A stretch of 52,222 nucleotides of DNA, taken from an uncultured Sphingomonadaceae bacterium (GTDB lineage: Bacteria; Pseudomonadota; Alphaproteobacteria; Sphingomonadales; Sphingomonadaceae). The DNA is taken from the NCBI GenBank assembly GCA_947488845.1, contig CANLBM010000019.1, positions 1 through 52,222 of the forward strand. Direction: 5' to 3'. Under the pieces are notes generated by a model. The model saw only the letters and a list, made by a program, of their open reading frames with translations, searched no databases and had not been told where the DNA came from. Below are positions 37,279 to 48,049 of this stretch, one piece after another (the stretch's first letter is position 1; each line of letters opens with the position of its first letter). Position numbers and translations under genes: made by a program.

Positions 37279-38052
37279 TTACTCCGTAACTGCCGCGGCA
37301 TCTGCTGCCACTTCAGCAGCCGAACCGCCAGCACGTGCAAGCAGGTCGGTCACTTTCTTGCCGCGTCGCTGGGACACGGATTTCGGGCTCGACTGATCTG
37401 CCAGTGCGGCAAAAGTTGCGCGGATCATGTTATAAGGATTGGCCGTGCCGTTGGACTTGGTCACAACGTCGGAAACGCCGAGACTTTCGAAAACAGCACG
37501 CATTGGACCACCGGCAATGATACCGGTACCCGCTGGTGCCGAACGGACGGTCACGTTACCCGCGCCAAACTGGCCTTTGCCATCATGGTGCAGGGTCCGG
37601 CCTTCACGAAGGGGTACGCGAACCATATTCTTTTTCGCAGCTGCGGTTGCCTTGGTAATGGCTTCCGGCACTTCGCGTGCCTTGCCCTTGCCGAAGCCAG
37701 CCCGGCCCTTGCCGTCGCCAACCACAACCAGAGCAGCAAAACCGAAGCGCTTACCGCCTTTAACGGTCTTGGAAACGCGGTTGATGTGAACCAGTTTCTC
37801 GACCAGCTCTTCGCCGCCGTCATTGTTGCCGCGACCACCACGATTGTTGTTGCGTCCACCGCCACGATTGTCGCGACCGCCGCCGCGGTTGTCGCGGTTG
37901 CCACCGCCGCCGCCACGGTTTCCACCGCGTGCTGGACGATCAGGAGCGCCACCGGTTTTCGCTTCAGCCGCTACAGCTGCTACCGGCTGATTGCCTTCGC
38001 CAGTGGTGCCCGGCTGTGCCGCGCCTTCTGGTGTTGTTTTGTCATCAGCCAT
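37279..38052 (-). CDS. rpsE: 30S ribosomal protein S5 with Arg/Gly-rich N-terminal extension
   Basis: A 257-residue S5; E. coli S5 is 167. The S5 core begins at about 82 ([21 protein letters not shown]), with the double-stranded RNA-binding N-domain and the C-domain [19 protein letters not shown]. Residues 1-80 are extra and disordered-looking; positions about 40-80 contain repeats of RGG, NRGGG and RDNRGG ([20 protein letters not shown]). Such RGG tracts bind RNA or are methylated in eukaryotes. The start is the ATG at 38052; a longer reading would overlap rplR. It follows rplR by one base. I see no frameshift. Confidence 0.94.
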   Translation of the reverse strand: MADDKTTPEGAAQPGTTGEGNQPVAAVAAEAKTGGAPDRPARGGNRGGGGGNRDNRGGGRDNRGGGRNNNRGGRGNNDGGEELVEKLVHINRVSKTVKGGKRFGFAALVVVGDGKGRAGFGKGKAREVPEAITKATAAAKKNMVRVPLREGRTLHHDGKGQFGAGNVTVRSAPAGTGIIAGGPMRAVFESLGVSDVVTKSNGTANPYNMIRATFAALADQSSPKSVSQRRGKKVTDLLARAGGSAAEVAADAAAVTE

Positions 38053-38053
38053 A

Positions 38054-38407
38054 TTAAAACTCCAATCCGCCTTCACGTGCTGCGTCGGCCAGAGCCTTCA
38101 CACGTCCGTGAAACAGGAACCCGCCACGGTCAAAAATTACTTCCTTAACGCCTGCCTTCTTGGCAGCTTCGGCGACGCGTTTGCCGACATCGGCTGCAGC
38201 TTTGCTATCCGCACCGGTCTTGACAGATGACGCCTTGTCGATGGTCGAAGCGGAAGCCAGCGTTTTGCCCTCGGCATCGTCGATAACCTGAGCATAGATA
38301 TGCCGGCTCGTACGATGGACGGACAAACGAGGCTTTGAGAGCCCGCGCTTCCGCAATTTGCTGCGTACGCGTTGCTGGCGCCGTTTGAACTGAGAAATAT
38401 TCGCCAT
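38054..38407 (-). CDS. rplR: 50S ribosomal protein L18
   Basis: 117 residues: [38 protein letters not shown] and [16 protein letters not shown]18 binds 5S rRNA with L5 and L25. It is in the standard position between rplF and rpsE, separated from rpsE by one base. Confidence 0.97.
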   Translation of the reverse strand: MANISQFKRRQQRVRSKLRKRGLSKPRLSVHRTSRHIYAQVIDDAEGKTLASASTIDKASSVKTGADSKAAADVGKRVAEAAKKAGVKEVIFDRGGFLFHGRVKALADAAREGGLEF

Positions 38408-38410
38408 GGC

Positions 38411-38944
38411 TTATTTCTTCTTCCCTTCTTTGCGGAAAATATATTCGCCGCGATATTTGATACCCTTGCCTTTATACGGCTCGGGCTTGCGCCAGCGCCG
38501 GATTTCGGCAGCGACCTGGCCAACCTGTTGCTTGTCCATGCCGGTGATTTCGATCGTGGTCTGGTCAGGTGTCTTGATCTCGATACCATCAGGGATCGCG
38601 AAGTTGACATCATGACTGTAACCGAGCTGCAGGTTCAGGTTTTTCCCCTGAGCTGCTGCACGATAACCAACGCCGTTGATTTCCAGCACCTTGGTAAAGC
38701 CGCTGGTAACACCGTCGACCAGATTCTGGACCAACGTACGCTGCATTCCCCAGAACGCGCGTGCGGTTTTCGATTTATTTGCTGGCTTCACCAGCAAACC
38801 ACCGTCACCCAGTTCATAAGTCAGATCGTCAGACATAGGGGTCGAAAGCTCGCCCTTTGGTCCTTTGACCTTGACCAGGCCATCTTCCATCACGGCGGTG
38901 ACGCCGTCCGGAATATTTACTGATTTTTTGCCGATACGGGACAT
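38411..38944 (-). CDS. rplF: 50S ribosomal protein L6
   Basis: 177 residues, as in other bacteria, with [14 protein letters not shown] and the C-terminal [20 protein letters not shown]6 lies at the factor-binding site near the sarcin-ricin loop, where EF-Tu and EF-G dock. It stands 2 bases from rpsH and 3 from rplR. Confidence 0.97.
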   Translation of the reverse strand: MSRIGKKSVNIPDGVTAVMEDGLVKVKGPKGELSTPMSDDLTYELGDGGLLVKPANKSKTARAFWGMQRTLVQNLVDGVTSGFTKVLEINGVGYRAAAQGKNLNLQLGYSHDVNFAIPDGIEIKTPDQTTIEITGMDKQQVGQVAAEIRRWRKPEPYKGKGIKYRGEYIFRKEGKKK

Positions 38945-38946
38945 GA

Positions 38947-39342
38947 TTAGAATACCTCAGCCAGTACTTCGCCGCCGACTTTCGCCTGGCGCGCTTCCGC
39001 GTCAGACAAAACACCTTTTGGCGTCGATACGATTGTTATACCCAGACCATTACGCACCCGTGGCAGATCTTCAGATCCGCTATAGACACGACGACCAGGC
39101 TTTGAAACGCGGGCCACGTGGCGGATAGCCGGCTCGCCTTCAAAATATTTCAGTTCAATCCGCAAACCGGGGTGCTTGTTGACCTCTTCTTCACTGTAGC
39201 CACGAATATAACCTTCGCGCTGCAACACTTCGAGGACGGCACCACGCAATTTGGACGCAGGGGTTACGACGCTGTCTTTGCGTGCCTGTTGTCCGTTACG
39301 GATACGGGTGAGCATGTCACCCAAGGGATCGGTAAAAGCCAT
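38947..39342 (-). CDS. rpsH: 30S ribosomal protein S8
   Basis: 131 residues, starting [21 protein letters not shown] and ending [13 protein letters not shown]8 is the primary assembler of the 30S centre domain and, in E. coli, the repressor of the spc operon through a site on the L5 message. The position between rpsN and rplF is standard. Confidence 0.97.
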   Translation of the reverse strand: MAFTDPLGDMLTRIRNGQQARKDSVVTPASKLRGAVLEVLQREGYIRGYSEEEVNKHPGLRIELKYFEGEPAIRHVARVSKPGRRVYSGSEDLPRVRNGLGITIVSTPKGVLSDAEARQAKVGGEVLAEVF

Positions 39343-39354
39343 ATTATCTCTCCC

Positions 39355-39660
39355 TTACCAGCTTGATTTCGTTACGCCGGGAATCAGACCTTTGTTGGCC
39401 ATGTCTCTCAGCTCGATGCGGCACAGGCGGAACTTGCGGTAGTAACCGCGCGGACGTCCTGTGGTTTCACAGCGGTTACGCACGCGAGTCGGATTCGCAT
39501 TGCGCGGAATTTCCGCCATTTTGAGGCGTGCCATCAGACGTTCGGTCTCGTCGAGAGACTGGTCTGCTGCCATAGCCTTCAGTTTCGCATAACGGCCGGC
39601 GTATTTCTTCACCATCCGCTTGCGTTTTTCGTTTCTGTTAATGGAACTCAGTTTCGCCAT
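39355..39660 (-). CDS. rpsN: 30S ribosomal protein S14 (zinc-free form)
   Basis: 101 residues, the long form without CxxC zinc pairs, ending [20 protein letters not shown] and [11 protein letters not shown]14 is in the head of the 30S subunit. The position after rplE is standard. Confidence 0.96.
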   Translation of the reverse strand: MAKLSSINRNEKRKRMVKKYAGRYAKLKAMAADQSLDETERLMARLKMAEIPRNANPTRVRNRCETTGRPRGYYRKFRLCRIELRDMANKGLIPGVTKSSW

Positions 39661-39695
39661 GACTTAAGTTCTCGTCCTTCCGTATAATGAAGCGC

Positions 39696-40283
39696 TCATG
39701 CGGCTTCTTTTTCTTCCGATTGTTCCTCTTTAGGGAACGGGAAACCAAATAATGCCAGAAGCGCACGCGCCTCGTCGTCAGTTTTTGCGGTTGTCGTCAC
39801 GATCACATCCATGCCGCGGACAACGTCGATGTTGTCATAGGCGATTTCAGGGAAAATGATCTGCTCTTTCAGACCCATGGCGAAATTGCCACGGCCGTCA
39901 AAGCTTTTCGGATTCAGACCCCTGAAATCCCGGATACGAGGCATTGCGACAGTCACCAGACGATCGATAAACTCGTACATCCGTTCCCGGCGCAAATTGA
40001 CCTTGCAACCGATTGGCATGCCCTCGCGCAACTTGAACGTCGCGATCGAGTTTTTCGCCTTGGTGATGACGGGTTTCTGACCGGCAATCAATTCCATTTC
40101 ATTGGCAGCAGTCGCGACTTTTTTCTTGTCCTGACTGCCTTCGCCCACACCCATGTTGATCGTGATCATCGAGATGCGAGGCACTTCCATGTGATTGGAA
40201 TAGTTAAACTTCTCCTGCATCGCTTTGACGATTTCCTCGTCATATTTCGTGCGCATGCGCGGGATATATTTTTTATCAGCCAT
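39696..40283 (-). CDS. rplE: 50S ribosomal protein L5
   Basis: 195 residues. [44 protein letters not shown] is the normal start (given in part), and a Glu/Lys tail ([11 protein letters not shown]) extends the C-terminus. L5 binds 5S rRNA and the P-site tRNA. Its start overlaps the end of rplX by 8 bases. Confidence 0.97.
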   Translation of the reverse strand: MADKKYIPRMRTKYDEEIVKAMQEKFNYSNHMEVPRISMITINMGVGEGSQDKKKVATAANEMELIAGQKPVITKAKNSIATFKLREGMPIGCKVNLRRERMYEFIDRLVTVAMPRIRDFRGLNPKSFDGRGNFAMGLKEQIIFPEIAYDNIDVVRGMDVIVTTTAKTDDEARALLALFGFPFPKEEQSEEKEAA

Positions 40284-40599
40284 CGACCTTCTCCCCGGAT
40301 TTTACAGCGATACGCTGCATCTTTCCGTCTTCTGTCTTTTCAAATCGGACCCGCGTCGGCTTGCCGTCTTTCGGGTCAGCCAAGGCCACCTTGCTGATGT
40401 GCATTGCCGCTTCACGTCGTTCCAGGCCACCCTGCGGGTTTGCCTGGGTCGGCTTGCGGTGCCGGATAGCAATGTTGATGCCGGAAACGATGCACTTGCC
40501 ATCTTTCGGCATTACTTTGCTGACTTCACCAGACTTGCCCTTGTCCTTCCCGGACAGAACAACAACGGTGTCGCCTTTTTTGATTTTTGCGTTGGCCAT
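40276..40599 (-). CDS. rplX: 50S ribosomal protein L24
   Basis: 107 residues with the KOW motif [20 protein letters not shown] near the start. L24 is an early assembly initiator near the exit tunnel. It overlaps rplE by 8 bases and follows rplN by two. Confidence 0.97.
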   Translation of the reverse strand: MANAKIKKGDTVVVLSGKDKGKSGEVSKVMPKDGKCIVSGINIAIRHRKPTQANPQGGLERREAAMHISKVALADPKDGKPTRVRFEKTEDGKMQRIAVKSGEKVDG

Positions 40600-40601
40600 G
40601 A

Positions 40602-40970
40602 TTAAAGTACCTCCGGCGCAAGGCTGATGATTTTCATATGCTTTTTCGCACGCAGTTCACGAACCACGGGGCCAAAAATACGGGTGCCGATTGGCTCCTG
40701 GTTGTTGTTTACCAGAACCGCAGCATTGCTGTCGAACCGGATAACCGATCCATCCGAGCGACGAATGTCCTTCTTGGTACGCACGATCACAGCGCGGTGA
40801 ACGTCGCCCTTCTTGACCTTGCCGCGTGGCGCAGCTTCCTTGATCGACACAACAATGATGTCGCCAACGCCGGCAAAGCGACGCTTCGAGCCGCCCAGCA
40901 CCTTGATGCACTGCACGCGTTTGGCTCCGCTATTGTCAGCGACCTCCAGGTTCGATTGCATCTGGATCAT
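40602..40970 (-). CDS. rplN: 50S ribosomal protein L14
   Basis: 122 residues, [20 protein letters not shown] through PEVL. L14 is at the subunit interface. A gap of 82 bases separates it from rpsQ, and this gap contains two short hairpins (40994-41042). Confidence 0.97.
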   Translation of the reverse strand: MIQMQSNLEVADNSGAKRVQCIKVLGGSKRRFAGVGDIIVVSIKEAAPRGKVKKGDVHRAVIVRTKKDIRRSDGSVIRFDSNAAVLVNNNQEPIGTRIFGPVVRELRAKKHMKIISLAPEVL

Positions 40971-40993
40971 GGATCCAATTCCTTCTTCATAAA

Positions 40994-41042
40994 CCCGGCG
41001 AACCGGGCGTTTCCTACTTCGTCATCCCGGACAAATCCGGGA
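40994..41042. repeat. two short CCGG-type hairpins between rpsQ and rplN
   Basis: CCCGG/CCGGG (40994-41007) and TCCCGGA/TCCGGGA (41025-41042) are adjacent perfect stems. The second resembles the TCATCCCGGAC repeat seen in many sphingomonad genomes. It may slow or pause transcription within the operon; no U tract follows. Confidence 0.5.
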
Positions 41043-41052
41043 CATTCTAAAA

Positions 41053-41397
41053 TTATTCAGCCGCTGGTTCAGCTGCTGGCTTGACCGGCGCCTTGACCTT
41101 TTCGTCTTTCGGATCGCTAGCCGTGATCTCGCTGACCGTCGGCGTCGCGACACCGGCTGCTGCACCGACCCGCTCCAGAACTTTCCAGGTCTTCAACTTG
41201 GAAATCGGCCGCGTTTCTTCGATGCGCACGGTTTCACCCATGCTGATCTCGTTGTTTTCATCATGGGCATGATATTTCTTCGAGCGCCGGATGATTTTTC
41301 CGTAAAGCGGGTGCTTCACCTTGCGTTCGACATTGACGACAACAGTCTTGTCGCCCTTGTCTGACACAACCGTGCCGGTGAGAATACGTTTTGGCAT
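41053..41397 (-). CDS. rpsQ: 30S ribosomal protein S17 with extended C-terminus
   Basis: 114 residues against about 84 in E. coli. The core [24 protein letters not shown] and [14 protein letters not shown] is normal; the last 35 residues ([26 protein letters not shown]) are an extension of Lys, Ala, Pro and Glu, ending in Glu. S17 binds helix 11 of 16S RNA. Confidence 0.95.
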   Translation of the reverse strand: MPKRILTGTVVSDKGDKTVVVNVERKVKHPLYGKIIRRSKKYHAHDENNEISMGETVRIEETRPISKLKTWKVLERVGAAAGVATPTVSEITASDPKDEKVKAPVKPAAEPAAE

Positions 41398-41406
41398 ATC
41401 GGTTCC

Positions 41407-41625
41407 TTACGCCTTAGCTTCTGTGGTCGCCGCGTTCGCACGCTCGGCCTGCAAAGTTTTGATCCGGGCGATCGTGCGACGCACTTCCCGCGTCCGGCTT
41501 GGTTTTTCGAGCTGGTTGGTCGCAGCCTGGAAACGCAGGTTAAATGCCTCGCGCTTCAGTTCGCCCAGTTCCGTCCCGAGTTGATCGTCGGTTTTGGTCC
41601 GCAAATCTTCTGTCTTAATGCTCAT
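41407..41625 (-). CDS. rpmC: 50S ribosomal protein L29
   Basis: 72 residues, [38 protein letters not shown] in part. L29 sits near the exit tunnel and the trigger-factor site. It is in the standard place between rplP and rpsQ. Confidence 0.95.
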   Translation of the reverse strand: MSIKTEDLRTKTDDQLGTELGELKREAFNLRFQAATNQLEKPSRTREVRRTIARIKTLQAERANAATTEAKA

Positions 41626-41630
41626 CTACC

Positions 41631-42062
41631 TTAACCTTCCAGATGTGACGTATCGCCGAGGCGGGCCACAACCTTTGTCTTGATCGGGAGCTTCATAGCT
41701 GCCCGCTCGAAAGCGATCGCTGCAATCGGTCCAGGTACACCGTCCAGTTCGAACAAAATGCGGCCTGGTTTAACCCGAGCGGCCCAATATTCTACCGAGC
41801 CCTTACCCTTACCCTGACGAACTTCGGCAGGTTTCTTGGATACTGGCACATCCGGGAAAATCCGGATCCACAAACGCCCCTGACGTTTGATGTGACGCGT
41901 GATCGCACGGCGAGCCGCTTCGATCTGGCGCGCGGTAATCCGGTCAGGCTCCATGGCTTTGAGGCCATAACTACCGAAATTCAGGCTAGAGCCACCTGGC
42001 GCTTTTCCTTTAATCCGGCCTTTGAAAGCCTTGCGGAACTTATGTTTCTTGGGTTGCAGCAT
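41631..42062 (-). CDS. rplP: 50S ribosomal protein L16
   Basis: 143 residues: [20 protein letters not shown] at the start and [12 protein letters not shown] near the end. L16 organises the A site of the large subunit. The family contains Arg81 that is hydroxylated by RoxA in E. coli; an Arg-rich stretch at 45-65 is visible here. Confidence 0.97.
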   Translation of the reverse strand: MLQPKKHKFRKAFKGRIKGKAPGGSSLNFGSYGLKAMEPDRITARQIEAARRAITRHIKRQGRLWIRIFPDVPVSKKPAEVRQGKGKGSVEYWAARVKPGRILFELDGVPGPIAAIAFERAAMKLPIKTKVVARLGDTSHLEG

Positions 42063-42086
42063 GATGCTCTACCTATTCCTCAAAAA

Positions 42087-42788
42087 TCAACGTTGGTGCT
42101 GCGGACGGACGCCGGAAGTTTGCGCTTCCACATTCAACCGATCCTGAGCCATCGGGTCGTGACCCAATATCTCGCCTTTGAAAATCCAGACCTTGATACC
42201 GATAATACCATAAGCGGTCAGCGCTTCATATTCAGCATAATCGATATTGGCGCGCAGCGTATGAAGCGGCACACGGCCTTCACGATACCATTCAACGCGC
42301 GCGATTTCCGCGCCGCCCAAACGGCCACCACAAACAATTTTAATACCTTCGGCACCGAGACGCAGCGCAGATTGCACAGCACGCTTCATGGCACGACGGA
42401 AGGCAACGCGGCGGATCAGCTGATCACCAATGCCCTGTGCCACCAGTTTCGCGTCAACTTCCGGCTTGCGGATCTCGACAATGTTCAAGGAAACGTCGCT
42501 CGAGGACATGTCGCTCAATTTGCGACGTAGCTTCTCGATATCCGCGCCTTTTTTACCGATGATCACACCAGGACGGGCAGCATAGATAGAAATCCGGCAG
42601 TTCTTGGCCGGACGCTCGATGACAACCTTCGAAATCGCTGCCTGTGGCAGTTCTTTGAAAATATATTTACGCATCTTGATGTCTTCCATCAAGAGCTCGC
42701 CGTAATTGGAACCTTCCGCATACCAGCGACTGTCCCAGGTCCGGTTGATCTGCAGGCGAAGCCCGATAGGATTACTCTTTTGACCCAT
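42087..42788 (-). CDS. rpsC: 30S ribosomal protein S3
   Basis: 233 residues with [20 protein letters not shown], the KH-type domain around [16 protein letters not shown], and a C-terminal domain of normal length. S3 lines the mRNA entry pore. Gene spacing to rplV is 2 bases. Confidence 0.97.
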   Translation of the reverse strand: MGQKSNPIGLRLQINRTWDSRWYAEGSNYGELLMEDIKMRKYIFKELPQAAISKVVIERPAKNCRISIYAARPGVIIGKKGADIEKLRRKLSDMSSSDVSLNIVEIRKPEVDAKLVAQGIGDQLIRRVAFRRAMKRAVQSALRLGAEGIKIVCGGRLGGAEIARVEWYREGRVPLHTLRANIDYAEYEALTAYGIIGIKVWIFKGEILGHDPMAQDRLNVEAQTSGVRPQHQR

Positions 42789-42790
42789 GG

Positions 42791-43174
42791 TTACGCCTCT
42801 TCCTCTTCATGCTCGCGCACGACGATGCGAACGCGGCTAAATGGCTTGATAATCTTGGCTGAACGACCACGAGCACGCGCTTTCCAGCGCTTCATCGTGA
42901 TTGACTTGCCGACGCTCGCTTCGTGAACGATCAATGCGTCAACATCCAGATTGTGATTATTCTCGGCATTGGCGATGGCAGAAGCCAGAACCTTGCTGAC
43001 GTCCTTGGCCATCGCCTTTTTCGAAAAGGACAATATGTTCAGCGCGTCGCCGGCCTTGTGGCCGCGGATCAACTGAGCAACCAAGTTCAGCTTCTGGGCA
43101 GAACCACGAATGGAATTGCCGACAGCCAAAGCTTCATTATCGCCAACGCGGCGGGGTGATGATGCCTTACCCAT
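42791..43174 (-). CDS. rplV: 50S ribosomal protein L22
   Basis: 127 residues; its beta-hairpin [11 protein letters not shown] extends into the exit tunnel and affects macrolide sensitivity. The start codon overlaps the rpsS stop by one base (TAATG). An acidic tail (REHEEEEA) ends the protein. Confidence 0.97.
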   Translation of the reverse strand: MGKASSPRRVGDNEALAVGNSIRGSAQKLNLVAQLIRGHKAGDALNILSFSKKAMAKDVSKVLASAIANAENNHNLDVDALIVHEASVGKSITMKRWKARARGRSAKIIKPFSRVRIVVREHEEEEA

Positions 43175-43449
43175 TATTTCTTGCCTTTTTTGTCAGCGCC
43201 ATGACCGTAATAGTTACGTGTCGGAGCGAATTCACCAAGCTTGTGGCCGACCATGTCTTCGTTCACCGAAACCGGGATGAATTTCATGCCGTTATAAACG
43301 CTGAAGGTCAGGCCGACAAAGTCAGGAAGAACAGTAGAACGACGCGACCAGGTCTTGATCGGCGTACGGGTATTGTTTTCCTGCGCAGTCTGCGCTTTTT
43401 TCAGCAGGTGGAGGTCAACAAATGGACCTTTTTTGATGGAACGAGCCAT
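43174..43449 (-). CDS. rpsS: 30S ribosomal protein S19
   Basis: 91 residues, [42 protein letters not shown]19 is at the top of the 30S head, near the A-site finger. Overlap of one base with rplV and 2 bases to rplB show tight packing. Confidence 0.97.
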   Translation of the reverse strand: MARSIKKGPFVDLHLLKKAQTAQENNTRTPIKTWSRRSTVLPDFVGLTFSVYNGMKFIPVSVNEDMVGHKLGEFAPTRNYYGHGADKKGKK

Positions 43450-43451
43450 GC

Positions 43452-44288
43452 TTACCTCTTCTTCTTCGCGTGACGCGACCGGATGATCATCTTGTCAGTC
43501 GATTTGTTGCTACGGGTACGAGCACCCTTGGTTGGCTTGCCCCATGGCGTCACTGGATGACGACCACCGGAAGTCCGGCCTTCACCACCACCATGCGGGT
43601 GATCGACTGGGTTCTTTGCAACACCGCGGGTAAGAGGACGACGTCCCTTCCAGCGGGTGCGGCCTGCCTTGCCGAAATTCTGGTTCGAATTGTCGGGGTT
43701 GGAAACCGCGCCAACGGTCGCCATGCAATCGGAGCGCAGATACCGTTGTTCGCCGCTCTTGAGGCGAACAATGATCATACCGCGATCACGACCAACAATC
43801 TGGACATAAGCACCGGCAGAACGAGCGATCTGACCGCCCTTGCCTGGCTTCATTTCGACGTTGTGGATGATCGTGCCGACCGGCATTTGCGACAAAAGCA
43901 TCGCATTGCCGGGCTTCACGTCGGTCTTGTGACCGGCGATCACGCTGTCGCCAACGTCGAGACGCTGCGGCGCAATGATATAGGCCAGCTCGCCGTCTTC
44001 ATATTTCAGCAGCGCGATAAAGGCTGTGCGGTTCGGATCATATTCGATCCGCTCGACCGTAGCAGCCATATCCCATTTGCGACGCTTGAAATCGATCAGA
44101 CGATAGCGTTGTTTATGGCCGCCGGCGATGCCGCGCGATGTGACATGGCCCTTGTTGTTCCGGCCACCGGTCTTGTTCTTGCCTTCGACAAGCTTTTTAA
44201 CAGGCTTGCCCTTCCAGAGGCCGCTCTTGTCGACCAGGATAAGACCACGCCGGGCGGGGCTTGTCGGTTTATAGGATTTTAATGCCAT
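43452..44288 (-). CDS. rplB: 50S ribosomal protein L2
   Basis: 278 residues, [20 protein letters not shown] start, and the conserved [23 protein letters not shown] with the histidine near the peptidyl-transferase centre. L2 is needed for subunit association. Position after rplW is standard. Confidence 0.98.
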   Translation of the reverse strand: MALKSYKPTSPARRGLILVDKSGLWKGKPVKKLVEGKNKTGGRNNKGHVTSRGIAGGHKQRYRLIDFKRRKWDMAATVERIEYDPNRTAFIALLKYEDGELAYIIAPQRLDVGDSVIAGHKTDVKPGNAMLLSQMPVGTIIHNVEMKPGKGGQIARSAGAYVQIVGRDRGMIIVRLKSGEQRYLRSDCMATVGAVSNPDNSNQNFGKAGRTRWKGRRPLTRGVAKNPVDHPHGGGEGRTSGGRHPVTPWGKPTKGARTRSNKSTDKMIIRSRHAKKKR

Positions 44289-44294
44289 GTGCCC

Positions 44295-44603
44295 TTAAAC
44301 TCCCGTGGTGATGTCAATGGTCTGGCCTTCGGCCAAGGTGACAACAGCCTTCTTGATGTCATTGCGAGTGTAGGGACGACCCTTCCACTTTTTGGTCTTG
44401 CCCTTTTGCACCAGCGTGTTGACGTTCTTGACTTTGACATCAAACAACGCCTCGATGGCTGCCTTGATCTGCGGCTTTGTTGCGGTCTTGGCAACTTTGA
44501 AAACCACAGCATTATGTTCGCTGAGCAAGGTTGATTTTTCGGTGATGTGCGGGCCGACAATCACGTCATAATGACGGATATCGACAGCTTCTTTTTTAGC
44601 CAT
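44295..44603 (-). CDS. rplW: 50S ribosomal protein L23
   Basis: 102 residues; [20 protein letters not shown] and [17 protein letters not shown]23 at the tunnel exit docks trigger factor and SRP. Its start overlaps the end of rplD by 8 bases. Confidence 0.96.
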   Translation of the reverse strand: MAKKEAVDIRHYDVIVGPHITEKSTLLSEHNAVVFKVAKTATKPQIKAAIEALFDVKVKNVNTLVQKGKTKKWKGRPYTRNDIKKAVVTLAEGQTIDITTGV

Positions 44604-45222
44604 TGAAGCGCGCCTCCAGCTTTTCTACCGCTGCGCGCGTCAGCACCAGGGTTTCATGGTTCAAAATGTCATAAACATTGGCGCCGGCAGCTGACATCAC
44701 GTTGAGACGTGGAATATTGTTGGAAGCTTTCGAGAAAGCCTCGTTCACAACATCACCGTCCATGACCAGTGCTGACTTGCCAAAACCGAGCTTCGCGATA
44801 TTGGCCAGAAGCGCCTGTGTCTTGGCTTCCTTCAGATCAATATTTTCAAGCACGATCAGGTTTTCATTTTTGACCTTGTCGCTCAGCGCCATTTTCAGAC
44901 CCAAAGCACGAACTTTCTTGTTCAGCGAAGGATTGAAATCACGCTTGCGGGCACCGTGGGCTTTACCACCACCGATGAAGATCGGAGCACGACGATCGCC
45001 ATGACGAGCTGTACCGCCGCCCTTTTGATTGCCGAATTTCTTGCCGGTGCGGGCAACGTCCGAACGTTCGCGGGTCGGACGGGCCGTTCCGCGAGCTTTT
45101 TCACGCTGCCAGTTGACGACACGGTGAAGAATGTCTGCGCGCGCTTCGATACCGAAGACGTCATCGTTCAATTCGATGTCGCCTTTGGCCTTTGCGTCGA
45201 GGGTTATCACTTTCAGTTTCAT
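44596..45222 (-). CDS. rplD: 50S ribosomal protein L4
   Basis: 208 residues with [23 protein letters not shown] ([18 protein letters not shown]) and [21 protein letters not shown], the loop that reaches the tunnel. In E. coli L4 also represses the S10 operon; whether it does here cannot be seen. Gap to rplC is 3 bases. Confidence 0.97.
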   Translation of the reverse strand: MKLKVITLDAKAKGDIELNDDVFGIEARADILHRVVNWQREKARGTARPTRERSDVARTGKKFGNQKGGGTARHGDRRAPIFIGGGKAHGARKRDFNPSLNKKVRALGLKMALSDKVKNENLIVLENIDLKEAKTQALLANIAKLGFGKSALVMDGDVVNEAFSKASNNIPRLNVMSAAGANVYDILNHETLVLTRAAVEKLEARFNG

Positions 45223-45225
45223 GGC

Positions 45226-46077
45226 TTAGCCCTCCTTCCCTGCATCATCTGCAGCATCAGATTTCTCTGCTGCCGGTTTTTCTGCCGGAGCGTCGGCTGC
45301 TGCCGCTACTTCTGCGTCGGTTGGACCAACTGGAGCTTCGATCGCTGCATCCGCTTCGATCATGCCAGCCGGAGCGTCTTCCGTTTTCGTTTCATCCGCG
45401 TTGCGGCGCATGGCACCCGGGAATGGAACACCTTCGGGAAGAGCAACTTTCACTGCATCTTTAACCAGAAGCCAACCGCCCTTGGAACCGGGAACGCTGC
45501 CGCGCACAAAGATCAAACCGCGAGCGGCGTCTGTACGGACGATTTCCAGATTTTGCTGGGTGCGATTTTTCGAACCCATGTGGCCGGCCATCTTCTTGCC
45601 CTTGAACACCTTGCCCGGATCCTGGTTCTGACCAGTAGAACCGTGGGCACGGTGAGAGATGGAAACACCGTGAGTTGCGCGCATACCGCCGAAACCCCAG
45701 CGCTTCATTGCACCGGCGAAGCCTTTACCCTGGGTAACACCCTGGATATCGACCATCTGGCCGGCAATGAAATGGTCTGCAGTTACGGTAGCACCGATGG
45801 GGAGCAAAGCATCTTCGCTATCGACCCGGAATTCGGCAACACGCGCTTTTGGTTCAACTTCTGCCTTGGCAAAAGCTTCACGCTGCGGCTTATTAACATT
45901 TTTCGCTTTACGGGCACCTGCACCAAGCTGAACAGCAAAATAGCCATCACGTTCCTGATTGCGGGCTCCAACAACCTGACATTCTTCCAGGGAAAGAACG
46001 GTAACCGGCACATGCCGACCATCTTCCTGAAACAAGCGGGTCATCCCCATTTTCTTCGCGATCACGCCTGTACGCAC
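45226..46077 (-). CDS. rplC: 50S ribosomal protein L3 with acidic C-terminal extension (GTG start)
   Basis: A 283-residue L3 (E. coli 209). The start is GTG at 46077, with AAGGAG 7 bases upstream, giving [20 protein letters not shown] exactly as in the family; a TTG two codons earlier would not fit. The core ends near [13 protein letters not shown]; the last 65 residues are acidic, Ala-rich and low-complexity ([37 protein letters not shown]). L3 lies close to the peptidyl-transferase centre and is needed for assembly; the tail is on the solvent side. Confidence 0.95.
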   Translation of the reverse strand: MRTGVIAKKMGMTRLFQEDGRHVPVTVLSLEECQVVGARNQERDGYFAVQLGAGARKAKNVNKPQREAFAKAEVEPKARVAEFRVDSEDALLPIGATVTADHFIAGQMVDIQGVTQGKGFAGAMKRWGFGGMRATHGVSISHRAHGSTGQNQDPGKVFKGKKMAGHMGSKNRTQQNLEIVRTDAARGLIFVRGSVPGSKGGWLLVKDAVKVALPEGVPFPGAMRRNADETKTEDAPAGMIEADAAIEAPVGPTDAEVAAAADAPAEKPAAEKSDAADDAGKEG

Positions 46078-46228
46078 GATCAATCTCCTTCACAGAGGCC
46101 GAACGAACCATTTCGTCCGGCTTGCCAGCCCAAATTGTCATGCGTCACCCCGTCCGGGCTGTATTGTTCCGAAACTTTCGGAACGAGACGGAGGACGCTG
46201 CCCGGTTGAAACCGGCGGTATCCTGTCG

Positions 46229-46258
46229 TTCGTCTGGATCCCCGCCTGGGCGGGCATC
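46229..46258. repeat. short palindromic repeat in the rpsJ-rplC gap
   Basis: GGATCCCCGCCTGGGCGGGC is part of a repeat with the CCCGCC/GGCGGG core, common between genes in sphingomonads. It lies in the 195-base gap between rpsJ and rplC. A second hairpin GTTCCGA/TCGGAAC is at 46166-46184. Both could form structure in the S10-operon transcript between rpsJ and rplC. Confidence 0.5.
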
Positions 46259-46272
46259 GCTAATCAATTGGC

Positions 46273-46584
46273 TCAGGCCAGTTTGATCTCGACATTTACA
46301 CCGGCAGCAAGGTCAAGCTTCATCAAAGCATCGACCGTCTGCGGCGTTGGCTGCACGATATCGAGCAACCTTTTATAGGTCCGTACCTCGAACTGCTCGC
46401 GGGACTTTTTGTCCACGTGCGGTCCGCGGTTGACGGTAAATTTTTCAATGTGCGTTGGCAAAGGTATCGGGCCACGGATTAAAGCGCCGGTGCGGCGAGC
46501 TGTATCAGCGATATCGCCGGTTGCTTGATCAAGAACTCGATGGTCGAATGCCTTCAAGCGAATGCGGATATTCTGCGTTTCCAT
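46273..46584 (-). CDS. rpsJ: 30S ribosomal protein S10 (NusE)
   Basis: 103 residues, [40 protein letters not shown]10 also acts as NusE in transcription antitermination with NusB. First gene of the S10 operon here; the tuf terminator lies just upstream (46657-46692), so the S10 operon should have its own promoter or depend on readthrough. Confidence 0.98.
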   Translation of the reverse strand: METQNIRIRLKAFDHRVLDQATGDIADTARRTGALIRGPIPLPTHIEKFTVNRGPHVDKKSREQFEVRTYKRLLDIVQPTPQTVDALMKLDLAAGVNVEIKLA

Positions 46585-46656
46585 GTACCTGTTACCAATG
46601 TCAAAGAGCCAAAAATAAACCGCCCCGATTTTCTAACGAAAAAGGCCGGAGCGGCG

Positions 46657-46692
46657 AAAAAACTAGCTGCCCGAATCACCGATCCGGGCAGC
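46657..46692 (-). terminator. terminator after tuf
   Basis: GCTGCCCG (46666-46673) pairs with CGGGCAGC (46685-46692), and on the minus strand the stem is followed by TAGTTTTTTC. It lies 15 bases after the tuf stop and separates the str operon from the S10 operon. Confidence 0.88.
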
Positions 46693-46706
46693 GAGGCGTT
46701 CCTATA

Positions 46707-47897
46707 TTACTTTGTTACGCTGCTGACAACCCCTGATCCAACAGTACGTCCGCCTTCACGAATAGCGAAGCGAAGACCTGGATCCATAGCGATTGGAGCA
46801 ATCAGCTTAACACCGATCGTAACGTTATCACCTGGCATAACCATCTCGGTGCCCTCAGGAAGGATCACTTCGCCGGTTACGTCGGTCGTACGGAAGTAGA
46901 ACTGTGGACGATAGTTGGCGAAGAATGGCGTATGACGCCCGCCTTCGTCTTTCGACAACACATAAACTTCAGCCGAGAATTCTGTGTGCGGGGTAATCGA
47001 ACCTGGCTTGCAGAGAACCTGGCCACGTTCAACCGCTTCCCGATCAACGCCACGGATCAATGCACCGATGTTGTCGCCAGCCTGACCGGAGTCGAGCAGC
47101 TTGCGGAACATTTCAACGCCGGTAACAGTGGTCTTCGTGGTATCTTTGATACCAACGATTTCGCATTCGTCACCAACATTCACGATACCGCTTTCAACGC
47201 GACCGGTAACAACCGTACCACGACCAGAAATCGAGAACACGTCTTCGATTGGCATCAGGAACGGAAGATCGACTGGACGTTCTGGCTGAGGAATGGCTTC
47301 ATCAACAGCTTTCATCAGTTCAAGAATCTTGTTCTTGCCGATTTCGTCGTCGCGGCCTTCGAGTGCAGCCAGTGCAGAACCGGAAATCACAGGAATGGCA
47401 TCGCCGTCGAAATCATAATAGGAAAGAAGTTCGCGGATTTCCATTTCGACCAGCTCAAGAAGCTCTTCATCATCGACCTGGTCGACCTTGTTCATGAAAA
47501 CAACAAGCGCAGGAACACCAACCTGACGAGCGAGCAGGATGTGCTCACGGGTCTGTGGCATCGGGCCGTCGGCAGCGTTAACCACAAGAATGGCACCATC
47601 CATCTGAGCAGCACCGGTAATCATGTTTTTCACATAATCGGCGTGGCCCGGGCAATCGACGTGCGCATAGTGACGGGCTTCGGTTTCATATTCAACGTGG
47701 GCCGTTGAAATGGTGATGCCGCGCTCACGCTCTTCAGGAGCTTTATCGATATTTGCGAAGTCAACGGCAACACCGCCGGTTGATTCAGCAAGCACTTTGG
47801 TGATCGCCGCGGTCAACGTCGTTTTGCCATGGTCAACATGACCGATGGTTCCGATGTTGCAGTGCGGCTTGTTCCGCTCAAACTTCTCTTTAGCCAT
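46707..47897 (-). CDS. tuf: elongation factor Tu
   Basis: 396 residues. GTP-binding motifs [10 protein letters not shown] (18-27), DCPGHADYV and [10 protein letters not shown] are intact, and domains 2 and 3 follow ([26 protein letters not shown]). It delivers aminoacyl-tRNA to the ribosome. It is the only tuf copy in the window, in the classic place after fusA. A TTGACA box is at 47966-47971 on the minus strand, but no matching -10 lies 17 bases further on, so an internal promoter is not demonstrated. Confidence 0.98.
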   Translation of the reverse strand: MAKEKFERNKPHCNIGTIGHVDHGKTTLTAAITKVLAESTGGVAVDFANIDKAPEERERGITISTAHVEYETEARHYAHVDCPGHADYVKNMITGAAQMDGAILVVNAADGPMPQTREHILLARQVGVPALVVFMNKVDQVDDEELLELVEMEIRELLSYYDFDGDAIPVISGSALAALEGRDDEIGKNKILELMKAVDEAIPQPERPVDLPFLMPIEDVFSISGRGTVVTGRVESGIVNVGDECEIVGIKDTTKTTVTGVEMFRKLLDSGQAGDNIGALIRGVDREAVERGQVLCKPGSITPHTEFSAEVYVLSKDEGGRHTPFFANYRPQFYFRTTDVTGEVILPEGTEMVMPGDNVTIGVKLIAPIAMDPGLRFAIREGGRTVGSGVVSSVTK

Positions 47898-48049
47898 TTT
47901 ATTTTACCTCTGATTTTCTATCATCTTGATAGTCTGCGCCGCGCTTTGGCGAGACTCTCTAATTCTGTCAACACCCTTTTGCCGGTCCGGGGGATTTCCC
48001 GTCGGGCCTGCACAAAAGGAAAGCGCGTTACCTCGAAAAGGAGTGGCGG

